The notes beneath the pieces were generated by a model that saw only the letters and a list, made by a program, of their open reading frames with translations, was not told the DNA's origin and searched no databases. Shown here one piece after another: positions 8,798 through 16,748 of a DNA stretch of 64,000 bases. Each line of letters begins with the position of its first letter. Position 1 is the stretch's first letter. The DNA is taken from positions 992,001 through 1,056,000 of the forward strand of contig NZ_JANUGV010000001.1 in the NCBI RefSeq assembly GCF_024753215.1, given 5' to 3'. The stretch comes from Massilia solisilvae (GTDB taxonomy: Bacteria > Pseudomonadota > Gammaproteobacteria > Burkholderiales > Burkholderiaceae_D). Both the position numbers and the translations under genes were made by a program.

Positions 8798-9270
8798 GAT
8801 CGTTCCCGGTGGGTGACGGCGGTTGATCGATGGCTTCAGTCTAGTGATGCGGCCGGTCCCGCGAATCGGAGCCATGTCCTGTTCAGGGGCGGCAGGGCCT
8901 CCTGTTTTTCGGGGCATGCGGTAGTGCGTGCGGACCAGGAGGCGGCGCCGGGGATAGTCGTTTTGTCCTGGTTGCTGCCGCGTCCAGGCCACGCCCGCGC
9001 AGCCTGAACGCGTGGGCAGGATGAATGGCCGACCGTCTGTAACATTTCGGCGGCTTGTCTGTCTGTAGGAACAGTCCTACGTACATTTGCAATTTGACAA
9101 TCAAAGTGTTTCTAAAAATACACATATGAAATGCTCAATTGTGTCGTGGCTTCATAGAAATGGGTGGTATAGTTGGCCGCTTTTACAAATTGCCAGCAGT
9201 GTTTTGCGACTCCGCGTCACACGCTGCTTGCGCCAACTTCCCATCCAAAACAAAGAGAAGGAACCGATTG
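8798..9270. other. Divergent intergenic region between Tad and stressosome operons
   Basis: 473 bases without a convincing gene. The half near the pilus genes is GC-rich and must carry the minus-strand pilus promoter, which I could not pick out. The half near rsbR turns AT-rich (about 9080-9200). It holds a TTGACA at 9094-9099 and a TATAGT at 9168-9173, but they are not at a promoter-like spacing to each other, so the start site is unresolved. A fragment of repeat family B lies at 9004-9021. Confidence 0.6.
9004..9021 (+). repeat. Fragment of repeat family B
   Basis: 18 bases, CTGAACGCGTGGGCAGGA, identical to one arm of the full repeat at 15242-15313. Only one arm is present here, so it looks like a remnant of the same dispersed element. 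Confidence 0.55.
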
Positions 9271-10137
9271 ATGACCACGCAGGACTACGCCGCCCGCATC
9301 AGCCAGTTGATCCAGGACCACCAGGCAGACATCGGTAGTGAATGGATCGGCCAGCTCGAGGCATTGACTGGCCGCGCCAATGCGGTCTCGCGCGAGCAGC
9401 TGCGCGCCCATTGCCAGCAATTCCTTGCCGCATTCACGAAAGCCACCCGCGGTGGCATGCTCGACAACATCGAGCACCGCTCGTGGGACGACGTGCGCGA
9501 CCTGCTGGCCGACATCTCGTCCAGCCGCGCCAAGGGCGGCTCGACGCCGAGCGACACGGCGACCTTCGTGTTCTCGCTCAAGCAGCCGCTGTTCTCGCGC
9601 CTGCGCGACGGCTTTACGGGCGACTCGGAGGGGCTGGCCACAGCATCGTGGACCATCAGCAGCCTGCTGGACAAGCTGGGCCTGTACACCATCGAGGTGT
9701 TCCAGAAGACGCGCGACCAGATCATCGTGCGCCAGCAGCAGGAGCTGCTCGAGCTGTCCACGCCGGTGGTCAAGCTGTGGCAGGGCATCCTGGCGCTGCC
9801 GCTGATCGGCACGCTCGACTCGGCCCGCACCCAGGTCGTGATGGAGAACATCCTGCAGAAGATCGTGGATACCGGCGCGGCCATTGCGATCATCGACATC
9901 ACCGGCGTGCCCACCGTCGATACGCTGGTGGCGCAGCACCTGATGAAGACCATCGCCGCCGCCCGCCTGATGGGCGCCGACTGCATCATCAGCGGCATCC
10001 GCCCGCAGATCGCGCAGACCATCGTGCACCTGGGCGTGAACCTGGAGGACGTGATCACCAAGGCCACGCTGGCCGACGCCTTCCTGGTCGCGCTCGAGCG
10101 CACCGGCACCGCCTTGGTGCCGGCCGCCAAGGGCTGA
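9271..10137 (+). CDS. rsbR: RsbR-like stressosome co-antagonist
   Basis: 288 residues: an N-terminal helical, globin-like sensor region (about 1-155) and a C-terminal STAS domain (about 165-280). The STAS domain keeps both threonines that RsbT phosphorylates in Bacillus RsbR, in GVPTVDT (Thr218) and QIAQT (Thr250). RsbR and RsbS form the stressosome core that holds RsbT. The ATG at 9271 is preferred over an in-frame site at 9139 because it has a GAGAAGGA 8 bases upstream and gives the normal family length. First gene of a six-gene operon. Confidence 0.93.
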   Translation: MTTQDYAARISQLIQDHQADIGSEWIGQLEALTGRANAVSREQLRAHCQQFLAAFTKATRGGMLDNIEHRSWDDVRDLLADISSSRAKGGSTPSDTATFVFSLKQPLFSRLRDGFTGDSEGLATASWTISSLLDKLGLYTIEVFQKTRDQIIVRQQQELLELSTPVVKLWQGILALPLIGTLDSARTQVVMENILQKIVDTGAAIAIIDITGVPTVDTLVAQHLMKTIAAARLMGADCIISGIRPQIAQTIVHLGVNLEDVITKATLADAFLVALERTGTALVPAAKG

Positions 10138-10147
10138 GAAGGGGCAT

Positions 10148-10504
10148 ATGGAACGCATTCCCATCCTGCGCATGGGCGACCTGCTGCTGGTGACGATCCA
10201 GGTCGACATGCATGACCGCCTGGCGATGACCCTGCAGGACGACCTGGCCGAGCGCATCGTGCGCGACAACGCCAAGGGCGTGCTGATCGACATTTCGGCC
10301 CTCGACCTGGTCGATTCGTTCATCGGCCGCATGATCAGCAATACCGCCGCCATGGCGCGCGTGCTCGACGCCCGGACGGTGGTGGTCGGCATGCAGCCGG
10401 CGGTGGCGATCACGCTGGTGGAGCTCGGGCTCACGCTGCAGGGCGTGAAGACCGCGCTGAACGTCGAGAAGGGCATGGCCCTGTTAGGAAAGAACGCCTT
10501 CTGA
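10148..10504 (+). CDS. rsbS: RsbS-like STAS-domain antagonist
   Basis: 118-residue single STAS domain. The phosphoserine site is conserved: Ser57 in SALDLVDSFIGR, matching Ser59 of Bacillus RsbS. RsbS is the stressosome scaffold partner that sequesters RsbT until phosphorylated. The stop overlaps the rsbT start by one base (TGATG), so translation is probably coupled. Confidence 0.94.
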   Translation: MERIPILRMGDLLLVTIQVDMHDRLAMTLQDDLAERIVRDNAKGVLIDISALDLVDSFIGRMISNTAAMARVLDARTVVVGMQPAVAITLVELGLTLQGVKTALNVEKGMALLGKNAF

Positions 10505-10968
10505 TGAGCGACCAACATAACGCGGCGTTGTTCGAGAGCGTCCTGCTCGATCGCAACCGTGCGCTGCGTACCGGCCGCACCACCTTGCCGCTCTGGACCG
10601 ACGAGGACGTGGTCGGCCTGCGCAAGCAGGTGCGCGAGCGTGCCGTCGCCATCGCGCTGTCGCTGGTGGACCAGACCAAGCTGGTCACCGCGGCAAGCGA
10701 GCTGGCGCGCAACACGCTCAAGTATGGCGGCGGTGGCGAGGTGCACCTGGACGGCCTGTCGGACGGCATGCGCCAGGGGATTGGCCTGATCTTCGTCGAT
10801 GGCGGCCCGGGCATCGCGGACACCGCGCAGGCGCTGCGCGACGGCTACACCACCGGCGGCGGCCTGGGCCTGGGCCTGGGCGGCTCGCGCCGCCTGGTTG
10901 ACGAGTTCGAGATCGACAGCAGACAGGGAGAAGGCACCGCGGTGTCGGTCGTGAAATGGAAGCGCTGA
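10504..10968 (+). CDS. rsbT: RsbT-like switch serine/threonine kinase
   Basis: 154-residue GHKL-fold kinase. The N box is SELARNTLKYG (65-75), the G1 box DGGPGIAD (99-106) and the glycine lid GGGLGLGLGGSRRL (117-130). RsbT phosphorylates RsbR and RsbS on stress, leaves the stressosome and binds a downstream partner. It overlaps the next gene by 13 bases. In Bacillus that partner is the RsbU phosphatase; no RsbU is present here, which points to a different output. Confidence 0.93.
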   Translation: MSDQHNAALFESVLLDRNRALRTGRTTLPLWTDEDVVGLRKQVRERAVAIALSLVDQTKLVTAASELARNTLKYGGGGEVHLDGLSDGMRQGIGLIFVDGGPGIADTAQALRDGYTTGGGLGLGLGGSRRLVDEFEIDSRQGEGTAVSVVKWKR

Positions 10969-11984
10969 TCAGCTCCTTGTCGCACCAGCAGGCCGTGGCC
11001 ATCAGCCACGCCAGCGACGCTTCGGCCGCGCGCCGCATCGGGCAGAAGCTGGCCGACGCGCTCGGCTTTGACGAAACGCGCGCCGGCCGGCTCGCCATCA
11101 TCATCAGCGAGGCGGCCACCAACATCCTCAAGCACGCCGGGCACGGCATCCTGTACATTGGCCCGGCGCAGTCGGGCGCGGGACCAGGATTGGACGTGGT
11201 GGCCGTGGACGAAGGACCGGGCATCGCCGATGTTGCGAGCAGCCTGGTCGATGGCGTGTCCACCGCCGGCACCGCCGGCACCGGCCTGGGCGCGCTGAAC
11301 CGACTGTCGGATGAGTTCGACGTGCATTCCACACCAGGCAAGGGCTCCGCGTTTTTCATGCGACTATGGCGCGACGCCACGGCGCCGGCGGCGCGGCCGG
11401 TGGTGGTGGGCGCGCTGGCGCTGCCGATGGCCGGCGAGGACGAGTGCGGCGACGGCTGGGCCGTCGGCTGCCACGAGCGCGGCGCGACCCTGCTGGCGGC
11501 CGACGGCCTGGGCCACGGGCCGGAAGCGGCGGCAGCCGCCAAGGCCGCAATCGGCGCGCTCGAGCGCAACCGCGACCTTGAGCCGGCCGAGCTGATGGCG
11601 CGCGCCAACGAGGCGTTGCGCATCACGCGCGGCGCGGCCCTGGCGCTGGCCCACATCGACTGCGCGCACGACCAACTGCGCTTTGCCGGCATCGGCAACA
11701 TCAGCGCCTGCGTCTATGACGGCAAGGGCCGCCGCGCGCTGGTCTCGCACAACGGCATCGTCGGCCACAACATGCGCAAGGTGCAGGAGTTTTCGGTGCC
11801 CTTCGGGCCGGGCGCGCTGTGCATCATGCATTCGGACGGCGTGCAGACCCAGTGGGACCTGGGCGCCTACCCGGGCCTTGTGGCGCGCCACCCGGCGCTG
11901 GTGGCGGCAGTGCTGATGCGCGACTTCATCCGGCGCCGCGACGACGCCATGGTGCTGGCGGTGCGCCGGCGGGAGAAGCCATGA
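10956..11984 (+). CDS. RsbT-like kinase domain fused to RsbX-like PP2C phosphatase
   Basis: 342 residues with two modules. Residues 1-145 form a GHKL ATPase (N box SEAATNILKHAGHG, G1 box DEGPGIAD near 85-92, lid GTGLGALNRL). Residues about 150-340 form a SpoIIE/RsbX-type PP2C phosphatase with metal-site motifs ADGLGHG (182-188), HSDGVQTQWD and RRDDAMVL near the end. RsbX resets stressosomes by removing phosphates from RsbR/RsbS; here the phosphatase carries its own ATPase domain. It ends 4 bases inside the following kinase gene (ATGA overlap). Confidence 0.88.
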   Translation: MEALISSLSHQQAVAISHASDASAARRIGQKLADALGFDETRAGRLAIIISEAATNILKHAGHGILYIGPAQSGAGPGLDVVAVDEGPGIADVASSLVDGVSTAGTAGTGLGALNRLSDEFDVHSTPGKGSAFFMRLWRDATAPAARPVVVGALALPMAGEDECGDGWAVGCHERGATLLAADGLGHGPEAAAAAKAAIGALERNRDLEPAELMARANEALRITRGAALALAHIDCAHDQLRFAGIGNISACVYDGKGRRALVSHNGIVGHNMRKVQEFSVPFGPGALCIMHSDGVQTQWDLGAYPGLVARHPALVAAVLMRDFIRRRDDAMVLAVRRREKP

Positions 11985-13345
11985 AACCGCAACGCATTCT
12001 TGTGGTGGGGCTGGAGAACGAGCAGGACGTGGTGCTGGTGCGCCAGCGCGCGCGCCAGGTCTCGAGCCTGCTCGGGTTCTCGCAGCAGGACCAGGTGCGC
12101 ATTGCCACCGCGGTGTCGGAGGTGGCGCGCGCCTGCCTGCAGCGTGCCAGCGGGCGCGCCAACTTCGCTCTGCGCACCGACGGGGTACGCCAGCACCTGG
12201 AGGTGGAGGTGTGTCCGAACGCCAGCGGCACGCGCGCGCCGGCGGCAAGCGGGGACGGCATGGCCGCGGCGCCGGAACTGGCCATCATCACCGCGCACCG
12301 CCTGATGGACGCCTGCGAAGTCGCGGAGCAGGAAGGCGGGGTGAAATGCGTCACCATGCGCAAGCAGTTGCCGGCGCAGCCGCCCATCGGCGCGCAGCAG
12401 CTGGCCGAGCTCACGCGCCAGCTGGCCGCCAGCCCGGTGGCCAACACCTACCTCGAAGTGCAGGTGCAGAACCAGGAACTGCTGGCCACGCTGGCCGAGC
12501 TGCGCGAACGCCAGGAAGACCTGCTGTCGCTCACGCGCGAGCTCGAGGACACCAACCGCGGCATCCTTGCGCTGTACGCCGAGATCGAGGACAAGGCCGA
12601 GCGGCTGCGCCGCGCCGACGAAATGAAGTCGCGCTTCCTGTCCAACACCAGCCACGAGCTCAGGACGCCGTTGTCGTCGATCCGCGCGCTGGCCAAGCTT
12701 CTGCTCGACCGCATGGATGGCGAGCTGACCGTGGAGCAGGAACGCCAGGTGCAGTTCATCTCGAATGCGGCGGAAGACCTGTCCGAGCTGGTCAACGACC
12801 TGCTCGACCTGGCCAAGATCGAGGCCGGCAAGGTCGAAGTGCAGTTGGCCCCGGTGGTGGTGGAAAACATGTTCCGCGCGCTCAAGGGCATGTTGCGCCC
12901 GCTGGTCGATGGCGCCAACGTGGAGCTGGTGTTCGACACCGGGGGTATCATGGAGCCGTTCGATTCGGACGAGAGCAAGATCTCGCAAATCCTGCGCAAT
13001 TTCATCTCCAACGCGCTCAAGTTCACCGAGCACGGCGCGGTCACCGTGCGCGCGCGCCTGCTCGCGGACACCGACGACATCGCTTTTGCCGTGGCCGACA
13101 CCGGCATCGGCATCAGCCAGGAAAACCTGCAGTTGATCTTCGAGGAGTTCAGCCAGATCGAGCACCCGCTGCAGCGCAAGAGCAAGGGCACCGGCCTGGG
13201 CCTGCCCTTGTGCCGCAAGCTCGCCGAACTGCTGGGCGGGCGTGTCGAGGTCGAAAGCACGCCGGGACAGGGATCGACCTTCACCCTCATCCTGCCGCGG
13301 CACTTTCCGCACGCCGCCACCAGCACCGATGGAATCGAATCATGA
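11981..13345 (+). CDS. Histidine kinase with RsbW/RsbT-like N-terminal domain
   Basis: 454 residues. Residues 1-130 resemble a degraded GHKL/anti-sigma-type domain (QVRIATAVSEVARACLQ matches an N box that has lost the Asn). A coiled coil follows (about 155-215), then a HisKA domain with His225 in NTSHELRTPLSS and a HATPase domain with N box QILRNFISNALKFTEHG, G1 box DTGIGIS and lid KGTGLGLPL. No membrane segment is present, so it is cytoplasmic. ATGA overlaps join it to the genes on both sides. It is a likely receiver of the stressosome signal. Confidence 0.9.
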   Translation: MKPQRILVVGLENEQDVVLVRQRARQVSSLLGFSQQDQVRIATAVSEVARACLQRASGRANFALRTDGVRQHLEVEVCPNASGTRAPAASGDGMAAAPELAIITAHRLMDACEVAEQEGGVKCVTMRKQLPAQPPIGAQQLAELTRQLAASPVANTYLEVQVQNQELLATLAELRERQEDLLSLTRELEDTNRGILALYAEIEDKAERLRRADEMKSRFLSNTSHELRTPLSSIRALAKLLLDRMDGELTVEQERQVQFISNAAEDLSELVNDLLDLAKIEAGKVEVQLAPVVVENMFRALKGMLRPLVDGANVELVFDTGGIMEPFDSDESKISQILRNFISNALKFTEHGAVTVRARLLADTDDIAFAVADTGIGISQENLQLIFEEFSQIEHPLQRKSKGTGLGLPLCRKLAELLGGRVEVESTPGQGSTFTLILPRHFPHAATSTDGIES

Positions 13346-15240
13346 CTGCCAAACCGACCCTGATCCTGAACGTTGACGACAACGACGGCGCGCGCTACGC
13401 CAAGACGCGCATCCTGCAGAGTGCCGGATTCCGGGTGGTGGAGGCCGCCAACGGGACCGATGCGCTGGCCATCGTGGCGCGCGACGAGCCGGCGCTGGTG
13501 CTGCTGGACGTGAAGCTCCCCGACATCAACGGCCTCGAGGTCTGCCGCCGCATCAAGGCCGACCCGGCCACCGCGTGCGTGCTGGTGCTGCAGACCTCGG
13601 CCGCGCTGACCGGCCGCGACGACAAGATCCGCGGCCTGGAAGGCGGCGCCGACAATTACCTGGCCGCGCCGATCGAGGCGGACGAGCTGATCGCCAACGT
13701 CAACGCGCTTCTGCGCATGCGCCAGACCCAGGACGAGCTGCGCGACAGCGAGGAGCGCTTTCGCCAGCTGACCGACACCATCGAGGACGTGTTCTGGATG
13801 TTCTCGGTGCCCGACGCCACGCCCGACTACGTGAGCCCGGCTTACGAGGCGCTGTGGGGACGCAGCCGCGCCCTGCTGGCGCAGCGCCACGACGATTGGC
13901 TCGAAGGCGTGCATCCGGACGACCGCGCGCAGCTGGCGGCGCGCTGGGCCGCATTGGCGACCGAGCCGTCGTACGACGAGGAGTACCGCCTGCTGCTGCC
14001 GGACGGCACGGTGCGCTGGGTCCGCGACCGCCTGCGCCCGGTGCGCAACGCCAAGGACGAGGTGTACCGCGTCGCGCGCATTACCAGCGACATCTCGCAC
14101 CGCAAGGAGATGGAGGCGCTGCTGCGCGCCGCCGACAGCAACAAGAACGAATTCCTGGCCACGCTGGCGCACGAGCTGCGCAACCCGCTCTCGCCGATCC
14201 GCAATGCCGCCGCGCTGCTGGGCACGACCGGGGACGGCGCCAGCGAGCGCCAGGCGCGCGCCAAGGAGGTGATCACGCGCCAGGTGGACCACCTGGCACA
14301 CCTGGTGGACGACCTGCTCGACGTGGCCCGGATCTCCGAAGGCAAAATCGCGCTGCGCCGCGAAGAGGTCAACCTTGGCGCGGTGATCGGGCAGGCGATC
14401 GAGACCGCCGGCCCCCTGATCACGGCGCGCGAACACCGGCTCGAGGTGCATTTGCCGCACGAGCAGATCTGGGTGAGCGGCGACCCGGTACGGCTGGCGC
14501 AATCGATGGGCAACCTGCTGCACAACGCGGCCAAGTTCACGCCCAAGGGCGGGCGGCTGGGCGTGGTCGCCAAGCTGACCGACAGCGGCACCGTGCGCAT
14601 CTCGGTGCAGGACAACGGCATCGGCATTGCCGAGGACAGCCTGCCGCGCATCTTCGGCATGTTCACGCAGGCGGCGGTGCCGCCCGACCGCGCGCCGGAA
14701 GGGCTGGGGATCGGGCTGTCGCTGGTGTCGCGCCTGCTCGAGATGCACGGCGGGCGGCTGACCGCGTCCAGTCCCGGCATCGGCCTGGGCAGCACCTTCA
14801 CCGTCGAACTGCCGGTGCTGCGCGTCGAAAGCGGGCCGGCCGAGGCGCGGTGCGAACAGGCCAAGGCGCCGGGCCGCGCGGGCGGGCTGCGCGTGCTGCT
14901 GGTGGACGACAATGCGGACGCGATGGAGATGATGGGCTTTTTGCTCGGCGAAATGGGGCACGAGGCGATCACGACCCAGGACGCGCACAACATCGTGGCG
15001 CTGGCGCGCGCCCACAAGCCGGATGTCATTGTGCTCGACATTGGCCTGCCGGGCGTGGATGGCTACGAGCTGGCGCGCATGATCAAGCGCGAGCCGGAGC
15101 TGGCAGCGATCCGGCTGGTGGCACATACCGGCTACGGCTCGCCGGAGGACCGCAAGAAGGCGCTCGACGCCGGCTTCGACGCGCACCTGGTCAAGCCGGC
15201 CGAGCTGGACGACCTGGAGGCGGCGCTGCGCGGGAAGTGA
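13342..15240 (+). CDS. Hybrid signalling kinase REC-PAS-HisKA-HATPase-REC
   Basis: 632 residues. Domains in order: receiver 1 (about 5-125, phospho-acceptor Asp56 in LLDVKLPDINGL), PAS/PAC (about 135-255), HisKA with His277 in LAHELRNPLSP, HATPase (about 385-500; DNGIGIAEDSLPRIFGMF, GIGLSL lid), and receiver 2 (about 515-632, Asp566 in VLDIGLPGVDG). With receivers at both ends and no DNA-binding domain, it probably passes phosphate on or acts by protein contact. The first receiver could be the target of the upstream kinase. ATGA overlap with that gene. Confidence 0.9.
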   Translation: MTAKPTLILNVDDNDGARYAKTRILQSAGFRVVEAANGTDALAIVARDEPALVLLDVKLPDINGLEVCRRIKADPATACVLVLQTSAALTGRDDKIRGLEGGADNYLAAPIEADELIANVNALLRMRQTQDELRDSEERFRQLTDTIEDVFWMFSVPDATPDYVSPAYEALWGRSRALLAQRHDDWLEGVHPDDRAQLAARWAALATEPSYDEEYRLLLPDGTVRWVRDRLRPVRNAKDEVYRVARITSDISHRKEMEALLRAADSNKNEFLATLAHELRNPLSPIRNAAALLGTTGDGASERQARAKEVITRQVDHLAHLVDDLLDVARISEGKIALRREEVNLGAVIGQAIETAGPLITAREHRLEVHLPHEQIWVSGDPVRLAQSMGNLLHNAAKFTPKGGRLGVVAKLTDSGTVRISVQDNGIGIAEDSLPRIFGMFTQAAVPPDRAPEGLGIGLSLVSRLLEMHGGRLTASSPGIGLGSTFTVELPVLRVESGPAEARCEQAKAPGRAGGLRVLLVDDNADAMEMMGFLLGEMGHEAITTQDAHNIVALARAHKPDVIVLDIGLPGVDGYELARMIKREPELAAIRLVAHTGYGSPEDRKKALDAGFDAHLVKPAELDDLEAALRGK

Positions 15241-15241
15241 C

Positions 15242-15313
15242 GTAGGGTGGGCAGATTCTGCCCACGCGTCCGACGGTAGCTGAACGCGTGGGCAGGAAAC
15301 CTGCCCACCCTAC
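15242..15313. repeat. Palindromic repeat, family B, copy 1
   Basis: 72 bases made of two mirrored arms. The left arm starts GTAGGGTGGGCAG and runs to CTGCCCACGCGT; the right arm runs ACGCGTGGGCAGG to CTGCCCACCCTAC. Each arm is itself a small hairpin. It lies between the end of the stressosome operon and the convergent M16 peptidase gene and may also terminate transcription, though there is no T-run. A second full copy is at 54576-54647. Confidence 0.8.
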
Positions 15314-15324
15314 TCGGAGCGCGA

Positions 15325-16737
15325 TTATTTGTCGCTGACGGTGAACTCCCCGAACGCCTTGAGCTGATCGGCCACCGCGCCCTTGTCGCCCACGACCACG
15401 ATCGACTGCTTCTCGGGCGCGAAGTACTTCCTCGACACGTCGCGCACCTGCTCCGGCGTGACCTTCTGGATCAGCGGCACGTACTGGCCCAGGAACTCGG
15501 CCGGCAGGCCCACCAGCCAGTTGGCGGCCAGCGTGCCCGCGACCGAGCGCTGCATCTGGTTGCTGATCAGGTAGCTGCCGGCCACGTAGCGCTTGTGCAT
15601 GTCCAGCTCCGCCGGCGGCACCAGTTCGGCGCCGATGCGCTTGAACTCGTTCATGTACTCGGTGATCGCCGCGCCCGTGACCGCGTTGCGCACGTCCGCC
15701 CCGCCCACGATGCTGCCGCCGTCGCGGTTCAGGCGCGCCCCGGCCGAGGCGCCGTAGGTGTAGCCCTTTTCCTCGCGCAGGTTGATGTTGACCCGGCTCG
15801 AGAAGCCGCCGCCGAGCACCGTGCTGGCCAGGCGCAGCGGCACCTGGTCTGCAGCCGTGGCCGCAATGCCGGGGCTGCCCAGGCGCAGCGTCGATTGCAC
15901 GCTGCCGGGGCGCTCGAGCAGGACGCGCGCCGGCTTGGCCGCGCTCGGCGCCGCTGGCGTATCCGGCAGTGCCTTGCCTTGCGCCTTCCAGTCGCCGAAC
16001 GCCTGCTGCGCCAGTTTCAGCGCATCGGTTTCCTTGATGCGGCCGGTGATCACGAGCAGCGCGCGGTCCGGACGGAAGCGCCTGGCGTGCTCGGCGCGCA
16101 GCATTTGCTCGGTGGTGGTGCTGATCGATTCCACGGTCGGCTCGGTGTGCCCGTACGGATGCTCGCCGTAGATCGCCACGCTGAGCGCGCGGTCAGCCCG
16201 GAAACGCGGCTGGGTCTCTGCCACCCGCAGCGCCTGAAGCGCGTTGGCCTTGGCCAGTTGTACCTCTTTGGCCGGGAACGCCGGCACGCGCGCCACCTCG
16301 GCCAGCAGCGCGGCCATCTCGCCGGCGTGAGAGGCCAGGGCATTGGCAGAGACCACGATGCCATCGGCCGCGGCGCTGGCGGCGACCGAGCCGCCCATGC
16401 CTTGCGCGGCCTCGGCGATCGCGCGCGAGTCGCGCTTGGCCGAGCCTTCGTTGAGCAGGCCCGCCATCAGGTTGGCGAAGCCCGGATGGTCCTTGTCGTC
16501 GGCGGCGTAACCGGCGCCGCGTACGGCCAGCACGAAGTCCACGCGTGGCAGTCCTTCACGCGGCACGACCCACACGGTCAGGCCGTTGGCCAGCTTCTTC
16601 TTGCCGATGTGCGGCACCGGCAGCGGCTTGTCCTTGGCGTAGGCCGGCATGTCGGTTGGCTTGGCGGCCGGGGCGTCGGCGTACGCGCCGGGCGCGAACA
16701 GCATCGAGACCGCCAGTGTCAGCATGAGTTTTTTCAT
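15325..16737 (-). CDS. M16-family peptidase homologue lacking the zinc site (non-catalytic subunit)
   Basis: 470 residues with a signal peptide ending near A-Y-A-D-A. Both M16 domains are present, including the R/Y region in EEKGYTYGASAGARL in the second half. At the place of the HxxEH zinc motif the sequence reads GFANLMAGLLNEGS, so the metal ligands are missing. This is the pattern of the inactive partner in heterodimeric M16 peptidases. The ATG at 16737 has GAGGAG 8-9 bases upstream; an in-frame ATG at 16752 overlaps the stop of the upstream gene but lacks a site. Cotranscribed with the active subunit. Confidence 0.9.
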   Translation of the reverse strand: MKKLMLTLAVSMLFAPGAYADAPAAKPTDMPAYAKDKPLPVPHIGKKKLANGLTVWVVPREGLPRVDFVLAVRGAGYAADDKDHPGFANLMAGLLNEGSAKRDSRAIAEAAQGMGGSVAASAAADGIVVSANALASHAGEMAALLAEVARVPAFPAKEVQLAKANALQALRVAETQPRFRADRALSVAIYGEHPYGHTEPTVESISTTTEQMLRAEHARRFRPDRALLVITGRIKETDALKLAQQAFGDWKAQGKALPDTPAAPSAAKPARVLLERPGSVQSTLRLGSPGIAATAADQVPLRLASTVLGGGFSSRVNINLREEKGYTYGASAGARLNRDGGSIVGGADVRNAVTGAAITEYMNEFKRIGAELVPPAELDMHKRYVAGSYLISNQMQRSVAGTLAANWLVGLPAEFLGQYVPLIQKVTPEQVRDVSRKYFAPEKQSIVVVGDKGAVADQLKAFGEFTVSDK

Positions 16738-16748
16738 CGATGTGCTCC

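Noticed and set aside
8798-8992. N-terminal extension of the prepilin peptidase
   Set aside because: The extra residues are Arg/Pro-rich and hydrophilic, while the start at 8797 gives the family N-terminus.
12448-15186. A 912-codon minus-strand frame
   Set aside because: Antisense to the two kinases, which have complete domain sets.
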